Shown: piece after piece, positions 11,870 to 25,400 of the stretch
How positions within the stretch are numbered: the first letter of the stretch is position 1
Layout of the letters: every line of letters starts with the position of its first letter
NCBI GenBank assembly: GCA_023078555.1
Contig: CM041201.1
Coordinates: 3,417,713-3,481,712, forward strand
Source of the DNA: Ulva prolifera
Taxonomy: Eukaryota; Chlorophyta; Ulvophyceae; Ulvales; Ulvaceae
DNA length: 64,000 nucleotides
Direction: 5' to 3'
Notes under the pieces: generated by a model
The model's database searches: none
The model's input: the letters and a program-made list of their open reading frames with translations, nothing else
Told to the model about the DNA's origin: nothing
Made by a program: the position numbers and the translations under genes

Positions 11870-14800
11870 TGGAAACCCCCCTCAGACGACCGTACGCAAC
11901 TCGTGGTTGTGTTCCTGTGCCGTGCCTGCGGTGCTACATACTGTGGCAGTGCTGCCAGGAGAGCACCATTCGAGACTCCTCAGCTGCTGAACCATGGGTG
12001 CCTCAAGCACTGCAGCTGCCTAGTGTGTGCGGTCCAACCATCAACACCAAGGTCTTATTCGGCCTTGGCCACTGGTAGAGTCCCGTTGGTAAGTCCTGAG
12101 CTGTGTCGAGATCTGGAGATGGACCTAGAGCCCGCTTCTCAGATTTTCTGCTTCTGGAGCAGCAGAAGTTGCACTGTCAGGCCTTTTCAGAGGCACACTG
12201 GCCCAGCCCAGATAGTGGTGGGGGCAGCTGTGCTCACCCTCACAGCTATGATCAGTGTGCTGTAAGCTATGACGCTGCAGCTAGATGTGATGCCGGTGTC
12301 CACTACATACCCAAGCATAGCCAATGAGTTGGCTAGCTAGCATCCAGGTACTGGGCGGCAGCTGTTGCTCAGCCTGCAGCCTGACAAGTCTGAAAAACTG
12401 CAACAAGTCTGTACGGATCCGTATATGTACTGCGCTCCCACATATGCTCCAATATCTCAATGACTGTGGATGTCTCAAGATGTCTACTCATTGCATGCTG
12501 TTGCGGTCTGGTGTGCCTTGATTAATTAGTGAGCATTGTTGTGTTGTTTCAAACCCCCAGAGTCGCCAAGGTTGATAGCCTTGACAGTATGGCGTGGTGG
12601 CCCAATTGAAACCATTTTGTGCCAATTGAAACCATTGTGTGCTCAAGCTTGTGTATTCTGTGTTGCCATCGGACCCAGTTTTGAGGAACTGAACAGCATG
12701 GGCACGAAGCATGGGACGAGGTGCACTCTATCTTGTGTACTTCTGGACACACCACTGCAGCATGATGTCTAGTAGAACCACAACTTGTTCTTATTGATTG
12801 CTGAAGGTGTGGTGTGACGTCAGCATGAGCGAGAGGCATACATGAGCAGTGGAATCTTTCACAGCCTGTCCAAAGCTGGCCTGAAAAGGGGGCTGTGTCA
12901 GTTGACAGGGCGTCAACATGGTGCCCGTTGTCATAAAAGCTGACAAACACCCAGGTTTGCAGCCAAGACAGCCTGGGCTGTGAAGGCTGTACTCCCACAA
13001 GCAACTGCTTGCAATGGTTCGTTCGCACGCCCTGCACGAATCCACACTATTCATCAACGATCCATGATCGCTCAACATCCACGCAGCTGCACCATGTCTT
13101 CTATGTACCACACTGAGCGAGCAGCTGCTCTGTGTCTTGCCGACTAAGTGTATGACTTAATCGTGCATGAATGCAGGAGAGGCAAATTGGCAGCTCCAGG
13201 TGCCCCAAGCAGCCTGAGATAGGTAGATTGCACCAGTGCGCACAACTGTGGGGCAGCACCCGTAGTAGTAGCCCGTGCTCTCCGCAGGTGCTCCCTAGCA
13301 CGATCGGAGCTCAGCGGCGCCCCGATCACATGGCGCGCGGTCTGAAACCCCCGCGTGTACGGCACACGTACAGTCATTGCTGCTTCTGGCTCTCGCGGCC
13401 GGTCTCAGATCTGGAGAGTTTATCGATCTAATGTTGCCGACCGCTTGCTGAGTCTGCAATGCAGGACAAGTGTGACGCCGATTGCAAAGCTTTACACGCA
13501 ACATCTGATCCTACACAAAAGCGATGAATACGATGACAGTGCTTGAGAGGGGGAGCAGAGGTTACGAAATGGCCTGGCAAACTCTGATGAACCGCCCGAG
13601 CTCGGTCAAGCCCATGCAGCCGCGAGAGGCCTGAAGCCACACGGCCTCAGGACTTCAAACGGCCTGACGTGACCTACGTTTGCGATGCATTCGTCTCAAG
13701 TTCGCGATCAGGAGTATCTTGCAATGATAATCGATACTGGAAGCCAGATGGAGCTGCCGACAAGCCTGTACAATCTTGCATGGATCTTCCAAGCACACCC
13801 GTATAGCTCGCACGCTGTTCGTCAGATCTTTGTCAAGATCTGATAACTGGATGAGACATGAATCGGCTAAGATAAGAAGTGGTCTGGAGAAAGCTTGTCC
13901 GTTGTCGACACTACATCTCCTGACGCTGCCAGTGATGCTTTCCGATGCTACTGGGTGTCCACCGTCAGAAGACTTCCCCATGATCAGCTTTCTCGGTTTA
14001 CACAAGCATTCTTAGATGCGAAGCAGCTGCACAGTCTAGCAGACGTGTATCAGCCAGGAACATCGAGATTGATGACCACCTACGTTCCGTTGCCTAGCAT
14101 CGTGCTGTGCCCATCTGCACCATACAGAAGTAGATGTGGATGCTTCCGCGCACTCCTGCCTGGCCATGCCTGTAGGTATGCGGCCATCTCAGACACCAGT
14201 CCCCTCTCCCAAAGCCCTTGCAACACCAAACCAAATACTCCGCGTCCCTACACACCACCTGGGTGCGAATGCCACCTAGGTGCCTCATCAGTACAATTAG
14301 AAACCATTGAATCATGTGCGCTTGGCCAATGGACAAGATGCTCACATCCTGCCCGCACCATACGCCCACAAACACCATGGGCAGCACAGCAATGAGCACC
14401 TACCACATCGTGTGCCACACAAGCGCTGCCAGATCACTGCTCAGGCACACATGAATTTGAAACCAGGCATTCTAAAGGCCACATTCTGAGCAGGGGCCAA
14501 ATCGGGGCTGCTTCGATGTCCACCCTCGGAGTAGTCGAGGATGTGGGAGGCCATTCCTGGCGCCTACACTCGTGCCATGCAACGTGGTGCCATCAGCTCG
14601 GAATTGTGTGCCACTCCTCATGCTCAGCCCAGATGTCCACGCAGCATACAGATGCCTATGGTTGAGTCTACCCATTCACCGCACTGGATTTGAGGCATGC
14701 GTGCTGTGCACAATGCAGCTCATTCACATGTTGCCAAGCAGGCATCACACGTGGCTGCTTTGTTGGTGGTCTTTATTTTCTCTCAGGTATCACATGCGAG

Positions 14801-15838
14801 CTCGTCCTCCACTGCAGCCTCCCTGATGCTGAATCTCAGCACAACGTTGACGCAGCAGAGGACAGCAGAGGCTGCAGCGCTACCGCAACTCAACTGCAAA
14901 GACAGAACTCCCGCAGGCCTGCTATCTCACGGCTAGCAATCACCTGTGCATGGCCGGTGACAGACGCGCTATGAAAGGCAGATCTTGGCGAAACCACCGT
15001 ACGGTTCATCTACTCCATTCTGCCGACAGCATGTTGGACAAGCACGTGCTTGGGAGTGTGGCGATGCATGAGATATGGGTGCCACACGGTGGTGGCATCG
15101 GTCGTGTGTGCAACGGAACAGCCGCAAGGCGTGATTTGTGACAAAGAGCTGAGGGGGAATTTTAATAGCACCTGCTGCTCCTGGCCCCGCATCGACTCAG
15201 CGTTGGCCGCCAAGCTTCGCCCAGCGCTCACTGTCGGTTGATGGGGCATGTACAGCTATATGCCAACTCACGTGGCTGCCAGATCCCCACACAGTGGCAA
15301 AACTCTGCAGTGCTTGTGTTTGTGATGTCACGCATCCTGTTGGCATGCGCGACACATGATTGGCACATGAGCATGCAATAATGGCACCACAGTGGGCATG
15401 TGCGCAGTCTGACATGAACTACACTGGCAGTTGTGCTGTGACAGATTTGTGTGACAGAGATCTTGTGACAGTGTTTTGCTCCTCTAATGGGCGTGCCATG
15501 ATACCGATTCTTACAAGAAGTAACAGATCTTTTACATATGAACAAGTATTAGCATTTAGTAGGCATGCGAATTATATGTATGCTGGCTGAGCAATGCATG
15601 TGTCCACATCAGCACCTCCTTCTACGTCACAGCTCCTTGCATCAAGCTCAGCTACTAGCCTCACCACAACGTACCATAGACGAAGGGTACCGCGCTAGCC
15701 AACAGGCAAGATGGGCACACATGCATGATGAACGCAACCACTACAGGCCCCGCTGTTAACATCCCATCCGCATGCCACAGTGTGGGTGTCTGTACTCCAT
15801 TATCTGCCTGTACCTCGGTTGTTGCACACGCTCGGCGT
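11870..15838. other. About 4 kb without recognisable genes
   Basis: Open frames on both strands are short, overlapping and without recognisable domains or consistent splice signals. I saw no rRNA or tRNA. One short near-duplication of a CAATTGAAACCATT motif occurs at about 12600-12635. The stretch is best read as intergenic sequence or decayed repeats. Confidence 0.5.
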
Positions 15839-17639
15839 CTACCACTTCTTGCCGCCAAGCCCGAAAAGAACCTTGAAGTCGTCGGGCAGGTCCTGCAGGC
15901 CGTCGCCGGGGGCGCCCGTCGCGGGGAAGCCGCAGCGCTTGAGGCACGCCTGGTCCAGCGCAAAGGCGCCCTGTGGGCTGGCCTTGATGGAGTCTGCGCC
16001 GCTGGCGGCGATGGCGGCCGCGCCGGCCTCGCTGCCTGCGTTAAGGGCGGCCAGGGCGCCGATGACATTGAGCGCTCCGGGGTCGCTGCTGGTGAAGGAC
16101 TGCAGGAAGACGTTGGGGAAGCACTGGCTGTTGTGGTTGTGGTGCAGCAGGCCCATAGGCACGACAAACACCTCCCCAGGATTGACATCAAAGGTGATGT
16201 TCTGCGCTGCCCCGTTCTCCTGCGCGATGCCAGCGTCCATGATTCCTGCAACAACAGCCAGGCAGTCAGAGAAAGAGACCGTAGTGGGGTTTCAAGACGC
16301 CTGTACATGTAGCTACAGTAGTACAACTGTGTTCTATACAGGCATCATGTGGCTGTGTGAGTGACCATTGATTCAGAAGAGTGCTTTGCAATTGGCTGTG
16401 CTGATCTGACCCCGGTCACTCGTGTGCAACACATTTGTGTACTGGATATTCTCTATGTGGGCATGGATCCATGTCGTCCTCCGAAGGAGGTGCGGCATGC
16501 ATGCACGGGTTGCAGGGGCAGCGCACCGAAGATAACGGAGTAGAACTCGTTGGCGCGCTGGTGGACGTGGGGCAGCAGGATGCTGCAGGGCTTGAGGACG
16601 GTCAGGAACTGTGCCTCCCCGGGCTCGGCGAGGGTGGAGAGGAAGGGGTTGGTGGCCTTGGTGACGCGCTGCTGCAGCACCGCCTCGTTGTCCGTCACCG
16701 CCGTCACTGCCTGCACATGCAGCCGCCTGCCAGTGTGCACTGATCTGAATCCATGAGCATGTGCAAATGATGGTACATGCTCAGGTCAGGTCTATAGACC
16801 CTGAATGACATGGGAGCTGCACGCTGTACTAATTATTATAATCAATTGTAATACTCGGTCTGCATGACTGTGGAGCAATCACATCTACATGACTCTGGCA
16901 ACGGCCCAGGCACATTGCAGGCACATTGCATACGAGCCGTATATATACACATATATACACATACATATAGCAGTAAATCGTGTGCCCACACATCAACATG
17001 TAGGCGGGGTTCAGAACAGATCCTGCAGCTGGAGTTTCAAAATCGAACTCAGCTGGAGTGGCCTAGCCTCGCCCAAGAGTCTGAGATATACACATCTCAG
17101 CAGCTATTAAAAACACCATGGTGCAGGCAGCTAGCGCTATCATCATCCTGGCAGCAAAGTACCACCATGCCCAGTCAATCTCAGCTAGGCTATAGGCTAT
17201 AGCCAGTCCATAGAGCTCTATAGAGCTCTAGCATGCATTTCTAGATCCAGGCTAGATCTCAAAGCAATACATGTCGACGTCATGAGAACACTGAATACTG
17301 ATACTGAGCATAGCCAGGTTGTTCAAAATGTTGTGCAGTTGACAGATATGTCTAGGCTTCAATGGATCTCAGGATGCAGCACATCTGAAAGCATGTATCT
17401 CTTAAGAGATAAGTATAATTATACTTGATGAGATGCTTGGTGCTGCTGCACACCGGGTCTGAGAAGGAGAACTTGAAGGCCGAGTTATCCCCCTCCACCC
17501 CGAACTCCACACGCTGTGCTGCCTGCGGGATGCGGGCAGTCTCGAGCTGGTTGGGGGCTTCAACAGCTGCCTTGCCATGCATCTGGGCAGACACACCGCC
17601 CAGGGCGAGGGTCACCATCGCAACAGTCGAAAAAGCCAT
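15839..17639 (-). CDS. Germin-like cupin protein A (three exons)
   Basis: The exons are 17639-17454, 16710-16527 and 16245-15839, giving a 258-residue secreted protein. Introns of 743 and 281 bases begin GTGTGC and GTGCGC and end in CAG; splicing keeps phases 0 and 1. Residues 1-18 or so form a signal peptide (TLALGGVSA). The cupin barrel carries germin box 1 with His110, His112 and Glu117, and box 2 (GEVFVVPMGLLHHNHN) with His158, the four manganese ligands of germins. The usual Gly opening box 1 is Ser here (CSILLP). Germin relatives act extracellularly as oxalate oxidases, superoxide dismutases or binding proteins; the activity of this one is unknown. It is the inverted twin of the gene at 19419-21240; exon 3 differs at only about a dozen of some 135 residues. 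Confidence 0.9.
16936..16976. repeat. AT/CA-rich microsatellite in germin A intron 1
   Basis: A run of TATATACACATATATACACA-type repeats lies inside the first intron of the minus-strand germin gene. No function is visible. Confidence 0.6.
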
Positions 17640-19418
17640 CACAATACAGTACTGGTGTGGGATGTAGAGGTGGGTTGTAGATATTGCACTGCGGGCTAGC
17701 GCACACGGCGACTCCGGAAGTGACTGTCACGTGATTTGTAGTTACAAAAGAGTGAACGGGAGAAAACAAGTACTGAAACCGATGGCATGGCCTCATTTAT
17801 AGCTTTCACGCTCGTGCATGGCAGCAGGGATCCGTGGTGTTGCAAAACCAGTTGGTCTGGCCGACGTGCGAACTCGTCGTGCTCCGCGCTCATGCCTGCG
17901 AAGCTTCATCCAGGTTCCACAATGCATGGCAATGACATCTGCCGGGGTACCGCGAGAGCGGCCGCAGATGCATGCAGCGCCAGATGTCATGCATGGCCTA
18001 TGCCCGGGGAAGCTGGAGGAAGGTATCTCATTATGATGATCGCGATGCCACGGTCAAGATCAACCTAACACACCCGGCGGTTCCTGCGGTACTATAGTGT
18101 TGCAGAATAACTGTGAACGGTTCTGAAAATAAATGTCACAAGATTTTCTCTCGTTACAGCTAGCATCGACGCACACCTAGATCTCGAGCAGCACCGCATA
18201 AGGACCACTTAGTCCGCCAGAACTAGGATCTCATGCTCCGCGTTAATTTTAACACGCTTCCGAACGCGTCGCTGTCGTTATGGCTGACTGTATCATGCAT
18301 CCGTGGATAGCGCTTGCGCGTGCATGCATACGCAGCTGCTGCAGCGCACCTGTGCCCGGTGCGTCGCACACAGGTCAGCAAGCGGGCACATTTCGCGGAA
18401 ACGCTTACGCTCCACAGGTGCTAGCGTGCTTTCAGCATCTTCCCAATGCAGTGACGTCAGCGTACACTGTAGCGCGCATTGATAACATTAGTAGTCTGCA
18501 TGCGCATCAGCCTGCCCAGCTGCCCGCCGGCCGGGGCCCGCGGGGTAGGACCGTCCAAGTTGCTCGTGTCCGATTCTAGTCTCGCATACTACCTATGCAT
18601 CGCAATGCCGATGCGCTTACGTATCTCGAAACTTGTGTGACTAGTTCCTTTGCGACATGCCGTTATAAACGACAACGTTGCGCTGCCGTGCACGGCCGTG
18701 CCTTTGCCGGTGCATGCATATGATAGTCACCAGCTGCTCTTCGACGCACACATGGAATTCGCAGGCTGCGCCGAGCAGCCGCTCCCTTGAGCGCCACCTG
18801 CGCATGCCACTGCCACAGGCCGGCGCTGCGATGCTGATTCGAGATGTATATATGCAGAGCGGCGTGCGACATACGTATCATCATCTCAATTCCACCGGCA
18901 GTACGTACACCTCACCGTCTTCACCGCTGCAGTCTATCCGATAGGGGATTCCCGGGCCCGGCAGTGCACCTTCGACTTTGCCTCAGATTCTTGACGGGTT
19001 ATCCGCTTGCTGAACTTGAAGGTACAGCTCCCAGATTCTGCAGCTGCAATTCAAAGGTTCAGCACGTTCAATTGCAAGCAAAGCAGAGCCTGAGCACTGG
19101 CTATAGCTGGCTGTAGCCTGCCAGTGAAAGTCTGCACAGTGACGTTGCAACTGCACTACTGAAGCTTTGCTTGGTGATAGTGTTACTTAGTTTAGGCGCC
19201 TTCACTGTTCTGGACCTCCATAGAGACAGGAGTAGCTGGTCACATCGTCTGTACCTTCTAGCAGCCTTTGTTGTATAGATTTTCTGCTCTTCTCTCTGAG
19301 GTGTGCATAGCTGCCATGTCATCATGATGATGATGTCATCACTGACAATTATTCACAAAAAGTCCAAGCTTTGAGCATCTCTTGGTTGCCAAGTGATGAG
19401 ACGTAATGCTTGCAGACC
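17640..19418. promoter_or_regulatory. Shared intergenic region between the two divergent germin genes
   Basis: About 1.8 kb separates the two start codons, so both germin promoters must lie here. I see no convincing TATA box or symmetric regulatory block. A 45-base piece at 17740-17785 matches the ACAAAAGAGTGAACGGGAGA repeat found at 41.4 and 45.9 kb; it lies about 100 bases upstream of the germin A start. The remainder has no gene. Confidence 0.5.
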
Positions 19419-21240
19419 ATGGCTCTCTCCGCAATCGCCATCACTGCCCTTGCCCTAGGAGGTGTGTCTGCCTCAGCATCAAAGGCCAAGTACGAGGACA
19501 AGGCTGTGCTTGAAGCCCCCAACCAGCTCGAGACTGCCCGCATCCCGCAGGCAGCTCAGCGTGTGGAGTTTGGGGTGGAGGGGGATGAGTCAGCCTTCAA
19601 GTTCTCTTTCTCAGACCCGGTGCGCAGCAGCCAGTAGCAGGCACCATGGTACCACTAGCAGGCACCATGGTATGCGAATGCGACTGTCACGGTGTTGTGC
19701 ATGCTCTGACAATTGACAATTGCAAGGTCATTTGCAGCTATCCCATGTGCCATTCCTGTTCGATTGTTGAACGTCCTTGCAGGTCCTGTTTGATTGTAGA
19801 CAGTCCAGAGGCCTGCTAAACTGCTAGTGGGATCATATTATGATGGTATATGTGCTAGCTATCACTGGGTGAATTCACCAATGTTGACATGAATGTTGAC
19901 ATGAATTCACCATTGTTGACATGAACAATGTTGACATGAATTCACCAATGTTGACATGAACGGAGTGTGTACGTGGCCTGTGTGCCAGTGCATTCAACAG
20001 TGTTTAAGCCTCTGAGAACCGGTTCTGGCCAACATCATTGTGATTACATTAATGTGTACATTGACATTGCAACAGGTGGCCGCACGCTCCGCCCCGCCCC
20101 GCCTCCCTCCCTCCAGTGGCCGCCTCCAGATCAGAGTCACGATGCTTAAGCTTTGGCTGCTGCCTGGGTAGGGCCTGCTGTGCATCATGTCACATGCCAT
20201 GGCATGCCGGCACATGCTCGCTTCAAATCTCCATGATTCTGTTCTGTTTGCTTTGAGCCACTCCATGTCACATGTTACGGTATGGTTTAGATTAAGCACA
20301 GCATGTACATCCCTGTCACCAGCGGCGTGTGTGTGTGCAGGACGTGACGGCGGTGACGGACAACGCGGCGGTGCTGCAGCAGCGCGTCACCAAGGCCACC
20401 AACCCCTTCCTGTCCACCCTCGCCGAGCCCGGGGAGTCGCAGTTCCTGACCGTGCTCAAGCCCTGCGGCATTCTGCTGCCCCACGTGCACCAGCGTGCCA
20501 ACGAGTTCTACTCCGTCATCTTCGGTGCGCCGCCACCCGCCTTGGTGCTACTGCTGGTTCCTCGCGCATGCATGCTGCTACTGTGCTCCTCTATGCAAAC
20601 ATCATAGTGGTGCTGCACATGCAGAACTCGCGTGTATACAGTACTGCAAGCTGTGCAGGCTGTTGCAGTGTGGCTGCTTGTGTGAACGGTGGTTCGGATG
20701 AAATTCTCTAGATCTTGCTGAAATATTTATATTGTAATTGATTGTCTGCATTCGTTTCACTTCGTTTCATAACACACTGCAAGCTGTGCACATATGTATA
20801 CCTCAGCCTCTGACTGCCTGGCTGTTGTTGCAGGAATCATGGATGCCGGCATCTCACAGGAGAACGGGGCAGTGCAGGACATCACATTTGAGGTCGGGCC
20901 CGGGGAGGTGTTTGTCGTGCCGCAGGGCCTGCTGCACCACAACCACAACCGCCAGTGCTTCCCCAACGTCTTCCTGCAGTCCTTCACCAGCAGCGACCCC
21001 GGGGCGCTCAACGTCATCGGCGCCCTGGCCGCCCTCAACGAAGGCAGCGAGGCCGGCGCGGCCGCTATCGCCGCCAGCGGCGCAGACTCCATCAAGGCCA
21101 GCCCGCAGGGCGCCTTTGCCCTGGACCAGGCGTGCCTCAAGCACTGCGGCTTCCCCGCGACAGGCGCCCCCGGCGATGGCCTGAGCGACCTGCCTTACGA
21201 CTTCAAGGCCCTCTTCGGCCTTGGCGGCAAGAAGTGGTAG
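19419..21240 (+). CDS. Germin-like cupin protein B (three exons)
   Basis: The exons are 19419-19619, 20341-20524 and 20834-21240, giving a 263-residue protein. The introns of 721 and 309 bases start GTGCGC and end in CAG, and sit at the same codons as in germin A. A signal peptide (ALALGGVSASA) is followed by the cupin domain. Box 1 is GILLPHVHQRANEFYSVIFG with His115, His117 and Glu122. Box 2 is GEVFVVPQGLLHHNHN with His163. Both fit the germin consensus exactly. Cys109, a C-terminal ACLKHC motif and the GLGGKKW end are shared with germin A. The protein is probably exported and binds manganese; enzymatic activity cannot be read from the sequence. The ATG at 19419 was chosen because it opens the signal peptide. 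Confidence 0.92.
19866..19962 (+). repeat. Short tandem repeat in germin B intron 1
   Basis: Four imperfect copies of an AATTCACCAATGTTGACATG-type unit lie within intron 1 of germin B. The corresponding intron of germin A lacks them, so the expansion followed the duplication. Confidence 0.75.
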
Positions 21241-22478
21241 ACATCCACACATGTTGTATGTATGAACCTCAACAATTTCAACTCCACGTGGTGCACCAGA
21301 CTTTTCCAACAGGCCGAGAGGCCAGTTCTGCTTGAAGAATATGTTCAGGCTGCAGGGCCTGTGATGGCTGCATGTGTACGACCTCGAAGTGAGGCATCTT
21401 GCCCTTAATTAATATTGCTGTAGGTGGTGTTGGGGTGGCAGCTGAGCTCTGTGCAGCGAGCCGTGATGCTGTACGCTGTGATATGGATGATTGCTGTGCC
21501 TCCGATCCGGAGGGACAGCAAGGATGTTGAAATGTGGGGGAGTACAGCTTCCCATTTCTGCAGTGTGGAATCCGATTCAGTTGACCAGGGGCATAACCCT
21601 GTGCAAGCTGAGGGTGACCCTGCCAATGGGACTTGTCAGAGACATATTGCAATAAGTCTGAAGTGAAACTTCACTTTCTGTGATCAAGGTTTTCGGCGTG
21701 CTTTGGTGGATATGAACATAGGATATGTAATTGTCTGTGCACATCCAATGTGTACATCGGCATGCATATGTGAATGGTCCTGATCTGCATGCTGGAGACC
21801 AGGACCTCCTGCATGGACAAGGTTAACCATCGAGCACAACAACAAAGATGCCGAATGTGCTCACAATGCAAGTGCTGGCATGTACAAGATGCAATCATCA
21901 GCGTCCAGGACAATTCTGCGAGCACTGCAGCCGGGCTGATGTGTGCTATGACAGCATGATGTCACGTAGTTTTGAAAATGTGAAAGAGTTGGCAGACCGG
22001 GCAGGACAGCCTTCACCCTCATGGCTGTAGCATGCATCTCCCACAACACGCCCGTCCCGTTCAGCAACTACGGGCTTAGCGTCAAGGGTAGCCTACCCTG
22101 GGTAGGCACATGACTTCATTAATATGTATGCCACGCTTCCATTCTGCAACGCGCTCCGCGTTCATCTAGGACCTCTATATGGCCACTACAGCTGCTAAGT
22201 CTGTCCACAACACTCATCACGACGTGCACATGTCTGTGCTACCCTCTTCCTGTGAAGGCTGCACACGTCTTGAGATTGACTTCAGTCCAGTTCTGGGTCC
22301 TACGCCATATCAACCACAGCTCGTCATCGCTCCACCCTCTGCGTGTACCGCCGTCATGCATTGCCACCATGCGCACAGACAGCTCAATGAACCTTCCACC
22401 TGCTCCGTTCATAGCCCCCATAGCCCCGTGCAGGCTGAGCCTACCAGCATGCATAGTATGCATGCATGCACGGCATGG
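21241..22478. other. Intergenic region between germin B and the peroxidase 3' end
   Basis: The region lies between two convergent genes, so it must hold both 3' ends. I see no other gene. Frames are short, and no repeat was recognised. Confidence 0.5.
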
Positions 22479-25400
22479 CTACATGATGACTCCCAGCAAA
22501 GCTACCACAAGCCCTGCAGCCGCCCCACCCCGCATGCATGCAGCCCAGCTCAACTCCTCCCCTGCCACAGCCTGCCCCGCCGACGCCTCCTCCGTCACCG
22601 CATCCTCGGGTGAAGCTGCCTCCTCCCCCTGCGCCACCTGCTCCGGCCCCTCTGCTGGCACCTCCGCCGGCCCGTCCGCCGGCCCCTCTGCTGGCCCCTC
22701 TGCCGGCCCCTCCACCGGACGCTGCGCCGGCCCCTCTGCCGGGCCAACCGCCGCCTCCTCAGGCGCCAGCATATCAACACTCCCACCTCCCAGGGCTGGC
22801 GGCGCCGGCCCGAGCACACCTGTGGTGACTGGGCCAGAGAACTCTGGCACACAACCCGCCGTGATCTCTTCGATCCTGTACACCTCCTCTGGCAGGCTTG
22901 CATCCGAAACCATCGCGGACAGGTCGCACACATTGTACCCCTTGGTCACCATCTTGACCCATACAGCCACAAAGTCGGTCATGAAGAGGGTGTTGTTGGC
23001 CCCGTAGGCGCGCACGGCAGGCGCGGCCGGGGAGTCGCGGCAGGTGTCGTAGGTGCACAGGGGCTTCGTGGGGGTGCCGGGGGCGACCCCGCCGATGCCG
23101 CGGCCCGGCGGGGGGCTCGCGCCGCCGGAGGTCTCATTGAAGATGTCGAGGAGGAGGCACATGTCCGAGTTGAGCATCAGCTGCTGCCCGGTGACGGACG
23201 TCCTGGACGGTGGAGCAGCCGTTAATCTAGTGCGGGAAGGCAGCGCGGCCCTCACCACAAGCCATGTGGCGGGGGTGCCACGCATGTGAATGATTCTGAC
23301 AGGGCGTCATTGAAATATGTGTGAGCCCCCTCATGTGGGCTTGCGAGATGTGAGCTCTGCGGAAGGCCCGTCGAGGATGGCCCCAATTTGCGATGCATGT
23401 GGTTGTTTCCGGCGTGACGTCTTTACAATATTGACCACACATGCATAGATCACGTTTGTTTCTGTGGAGTTTGGAGGGTGATTCCAGTGCCCGGGTAAGT
23501 GGGTAGAAGCCAATTTTGCTGTTACAGAAGGTGTAAATTCAATTTTGACTGGGGCGGGTGACACTAGAACTGACTGTATGCAGATGATGATCTCGCCAAA
23601 AGCAGTGGAATTGAGGCACACTGATTCACGTGCAGTCGTTTCCAAAGCTCTTTCCAAGCGGAGCCTAGGGGCTCCGGATGGTGTTGTGTTGAGATGTGAG
23701 GTAGAGCGAGCGTAAATATTGACAAAGGGTGGTTACTGAGATATCAACGATCGATATAAGGCAGCGAACCAGCCACTCTGTTGGGCTAGTCTGCTGTATG
23801 TCGAGGGCATGCAGGGCCAGTCTCTATGACCACACTACATTCCTGACATGTTGCCCCTCTGGCCCACTTCATCGCACAGTCCGCCTATGGACGTATGATC
23901 GATGCCACATATGTCGGATTGCCAATAAACTTTCAATTGCATTCCCCCTTTCCCATGCATGTCCGCCATGCAATGCGGCCGGTGTACAAATGGCGGAGCT
24001 ACGCTGGACTGCCTCAGGATGCTGAAGCAAGCTGCGCCGCGCCGACACGTGCAAGCTCCGGACAGCGCAACCCTGAGTTCACACAGCGGATGCGTCAATG
24101 GCTGTCATGTACACGTCAGATGATCATCGTCATCAAGCGACGAGCAGTCCATGCAGATCGAGACATACGTCAATGTCCAATAGGATATCGCTCAATAAAC
24201 TCAGATGTACTTGACATAGGTGACTGGCAGCACCATTAGTAGTTATAGGTGCACATGTGGATGCATGCAGTGGATGTGTGTTCTGAAGACAGGACAGAGG
24301 CGCCGGTATACTGTAGCACCGCCAGCTGGCGGTGCTACTGGCGCCTCTGTCCTAGGGCAATGCACAAGCACACCCACGCACCCACGACAGCGGCTGCCGT
24401 CCCACATTGAGCCCGACCATGGCTTCCACAGCACGACGGCCGCACAGGTAGGTGTGGGTCTGTGGGTGGGGTGGGGGTTGGGGCGGCCCCCGGCAGTCGG
24501 GTGGCCCGGTGTGACAGTCCAGTGGTAGAGCGGTCTTATCACTGGACTGTCACACCCGGACGTGGCGGCCTCGGGCGGCCCCATGGCTGTGAGGCCACAT
24601 CCGGCTCAGCTTTGTCGTGTGGGGAGCGGCATTGGGGTGTGGGGCGCGGTGTTGGTGTGTTTAGGGCGCGCCCGGGCGGTGCGTGTAAGTGTGTTACAAG
24701 GACAAAGGCAGCAAGGCGGGCAGCACCGCGAAAGAAGCAAACAGACGAAGCAAACACACAGACACGCACGCACGCGACACCCACCACCGGCGGTGCGTGT
24801 AAGTGTGTGTCCGTGTGCGGGTGTGGGTCTGTGGCGCTCCAGGAGTCTACGTCATTTGGTGGGGGCGGTATGGGTCCTCTGTGCGTTGCGTGGGTGTGAC
24901 AGCAGCGATGGCACGGACGTGTTGGACCGAGTGGCTGGCTGTGTTGTTGATCTGCTTGCTGCGTTCGCGGTGCTGCCCACCTCGCCACCCGTGTCCTTGT
25001 AACACAGGTAGATTTGTGCAGGCGGACACGAGGATGCACATGCATGTACTGCATGTGTGCCTCTACGGCGGCGACAGGAGCACCAGGAACCAAGCTGCCG
25101 AGCTCCAAGCAGAGGATGCAGCACAGGCGCTTCAGCTGAGTGCGCAGCCCACGTAACCACCAGCACAGCAGCCGAGTTCACATGAGGCCACACAAACACA
25201 GCTAGCTGAAGGCAGCGGCTTCAACGAGGCAAGGGCAGACGTTCTGTGACTGCCGACACGCTCGGCATTCTGCGCCGGCATGTACGCATAGTGCAGCACC
25301 CTGCCCGGACCTACAATCATCATGAGCACCACATGTACAGAATGTCTGTGTATAGACATCAGCAGCGCCTCTACCACCGTGACGTGGTAGAGAGGGGGGG

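Larger units (their letters stand above)
24440..25012 (+). mobile_element. LINE 3'-end copy in peroxidase intron 4
   Basis: A G/T-rich 3'-UTR begins with a GGTGGGGTGGGGGTTGGGG-type block and GGCCCCCGGCAGTCGGG. It ends TTCGCGGTGCTGCCC...GTGTCCTTGTAACAC. The same blocks, in the same order, end the 1.4-kb insertion at 48.9-50.3 kb and the 317-base insertion at 39.3-39.6 kb. It carries a nested reverse copy of the end sequence (24693-24787) and a 43-base hairpin (24511-24553). Confidence 0.65.

Noticed and set aside
22252-23007. A Pro/Ala/Ser-rich plus-strand frame of 251 codons
   Set aside because: It is the antisense shadow of the peroxidase PAEG-repeat exon.
24511-24553. A tRNA gene, because the loop contains an A-box-like TGGTAGAGCGG
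   Set aside because: There is no B box, anticodon arm or acceptor stem. The sequence is a simple hairpin.
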